Shown: in pieces, positions 11,052 to 11,616 of the stretch
Position numbering within the stretch: the first letter of the stretch is position 1
How the letters are laid out: each line of letters begins with the position of its first letter
Notes under the pieces: generated by a model
Told to the model about the DNA's origin: nothing
The model's input: the letters and a program-made list of their open reading frames with translations, nothing else
Database searches by the model: none
Assembly: GCA_016234985.1 (NCBI GenBank)
Contig: JACRNK010000042.1
Span: forward strand, 1 to 11,616
Source: Deltaproteobacteria bacterium
Lineage (GTDB): Bacteria; Desulfobacterota; GWC2-55-46; UBA9637
Direction: 5' to 3'
DNA: 11,616 nucleotides
Translations under genes and position numbers: made by a program

Positions 11052-11285
11052 ATGGCAGTTTCAGCGTATGTATTTATAGAATGTGAACACGGCAAGTCAA
11101 TGGCCGTGGCTGATAAAGCAGGCAGGGTTGCCGGTGTAAGAGATGCCCATGCTGTGACAGGCCCTTATGATGTAATTGCCTATGTTACAGCCTCAAATTT
11201 TAAGGTGTTGGGAGATGTTGTAATAAAAAAGATTCAGGGGATTGCAGGGGTGAGAAAGACTCTGACCAATGTCGTGGTTGAGTAG
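11052..11285 (+). CDS. Stand-alone Lrp/AsnC ligand-binding (RAM) domain protein
   Basis: A 77-residue protein behind AGGAGG (4 bases before ATG). AVSAYVFIECEHGKSMAVAD starts the alpha-beta sandwich seen in the C-terminal half of Lrp/AsnC regulators. VAGVRDAHAVTGPYDVIAYV is the diagnostic loop (V-x-x-x-x-x-V-T-G-x-Y-D-x-[IVL]), and VLGDVVIKKIQGIAGVRKTL and TNVVVE end it. There is no N-terminal HTH, so it does not bind DNA alone; it may bind amino acids or form oligomers with full-length regulators. It lies directly after tRNA-Arg and may be cotranscribed with it, and converges on the YjbQ gene with only 15 bases between the stops. Confidence 0.85.
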   Translation: MAVSAYVFIECEHGKSMAVADKAGRVAGVRDAHAVTGPYDVIAYVTASNFKVLGDVVIKKIQGIAGVRKTLTNVVVE

Positions 11286-11300
11286 GGGCATGCCCTGCCC

Positions 11301-11616
11301 TTACTTTCCCATCACCTTTACGACCACCCTTTTTCTCCTACGGCCGTCAAATTCCGCATAATAGACCTGCTGCCAGGGGCCCAAATCAAGCCGCCCTTTT
11401 GTGATTGGCAGAATCACCTGATGGCCGATAAGAAGATTTTTCAGATGCGCATCGCCATTGGTTTCGCCTGTCCTGTGATGCCGGTAGTCAGGCCCCTCCG
11501 GGGCAAGTTTTTGCAGCCAGTCGTCTATATCCTGAATAAGCCCGGATTCCGCATCGTTCACATAAATCCCCGCTGTTATATGCATGGCGGATACCAGCGC
11601 CATACCGTCTTCTATG
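11301..11616 (-). CDS. YjbQ/UPF0047 family protein, partial
   Basis: The reading frame enters from the right edge; the residues before the internal ATG at 11603 ([12 protein letters not shown]) are already family sequence, so the true start is beyond the window. Family residues seen are [10 protein letters not shown], the [20 protein letters not shown] segment, and [20 protein letters not shown] followed by [15 protein letters not shown]. The H-x-T-A-x-[IV]-x-[IV]-N-[DE], [ND]-[AG]-x-x-H and G-x-W-Q-x-[IVL] motifs are typical of YjbQ; the histidines may bind a metal. The enzymatic role of the family is not well settled; it has been linked to thiamine-phosphate synthesis activity in some members. 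Stop is TAA at 11303-11301. Confidence 0.88.
   Translation of the reverse strand, partial: IEDGMALVSAMHITAGIYVNDAESGLIQDIDDWLQKLAPEGPDYRHHRTGETNGDAHLKNLLIGHQVILPITKGRLDLGPWQQVYYAEFDGRRRKRVVVKVMGK

Noticed and set aside
11286..11295. GGGCATGCCC palindrome between the convergent Lrp-like and YjbQ genes as a terminator
   Set aside because: It is short, has no loop of its own and no T run on either side, so it is not supported as a terminator.

Overview
The window is a piece of bacterial chromosome with moderate G+C, strong AGGAGG-type ribosome binding sites and tight gene overlaps. The order mfd, parvulin lipoprotein, SurA-like gene, pdxA, tRNA-Arg, small Lrp/AsnC-type protein, YjbQ suggests an uncultured Nitrospirota or Desulfobacterota-like ('deltaproteobacterial') organism. 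That placement is inferred from gene content and style and is not proven.

Layout. 1-440: gene remnants, including a MazF-like toxin tail, and a palindromic terminator candidate. 441-2233 (minus strand): three exported-protein genes. Two are paralogous lipoproteins sharing a leader and a Ser/Pro/Gly linker; one of them is frameshifted. The third is a small secreted protein. 2364-4267: an accessory, toxin-antitoxin-like island. It holds an XRE regulator behind two ATTAC-N7-GTAAT sites, a DUF4258/YgiT-type pair on the minus strand lying between two remnants of an XRE gene tail, and a RelE-type toxin with its antitoxin. 4316-10843 (plus strand): a housekeeping block of mfd (transcription-repair coupling factor), two periplasmic SurA/parvulin folding factors and pdxA (pyridoxal phosphate synthesis). 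10954-11616: tRNA-Arg(CCT), a stand-alone Lrp/AsnC ligand-binding domain protein and the C-terminal part of a YjbQ protein on the minus strand.

Two things stand out. First, repeats have entered coding sequence while keeping it open. Four palindromic elements lie in frame inside mfd, two of them 46/48 identical and encoding the same 16-residue peptide. Seven short arrays, all with a 7-bp unit, lie in or between the genes from the 3' end of mfd to the tRNA; they form the signal peptides of two successive periplasmic folding factors and a loop of PdxA. Second, four genes are broken in this sequence: a lipoprotein by a net 1-base shift, mfd and the SurA-like gene by junctions that lose conserved residues and change frame, and pdxA by a perfect 83-bp tandem duplication. 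Either this is recent gene decay or slippage in a repeat-rich genome, or these are assembly errors. Raw reads across the four junctions would decide.
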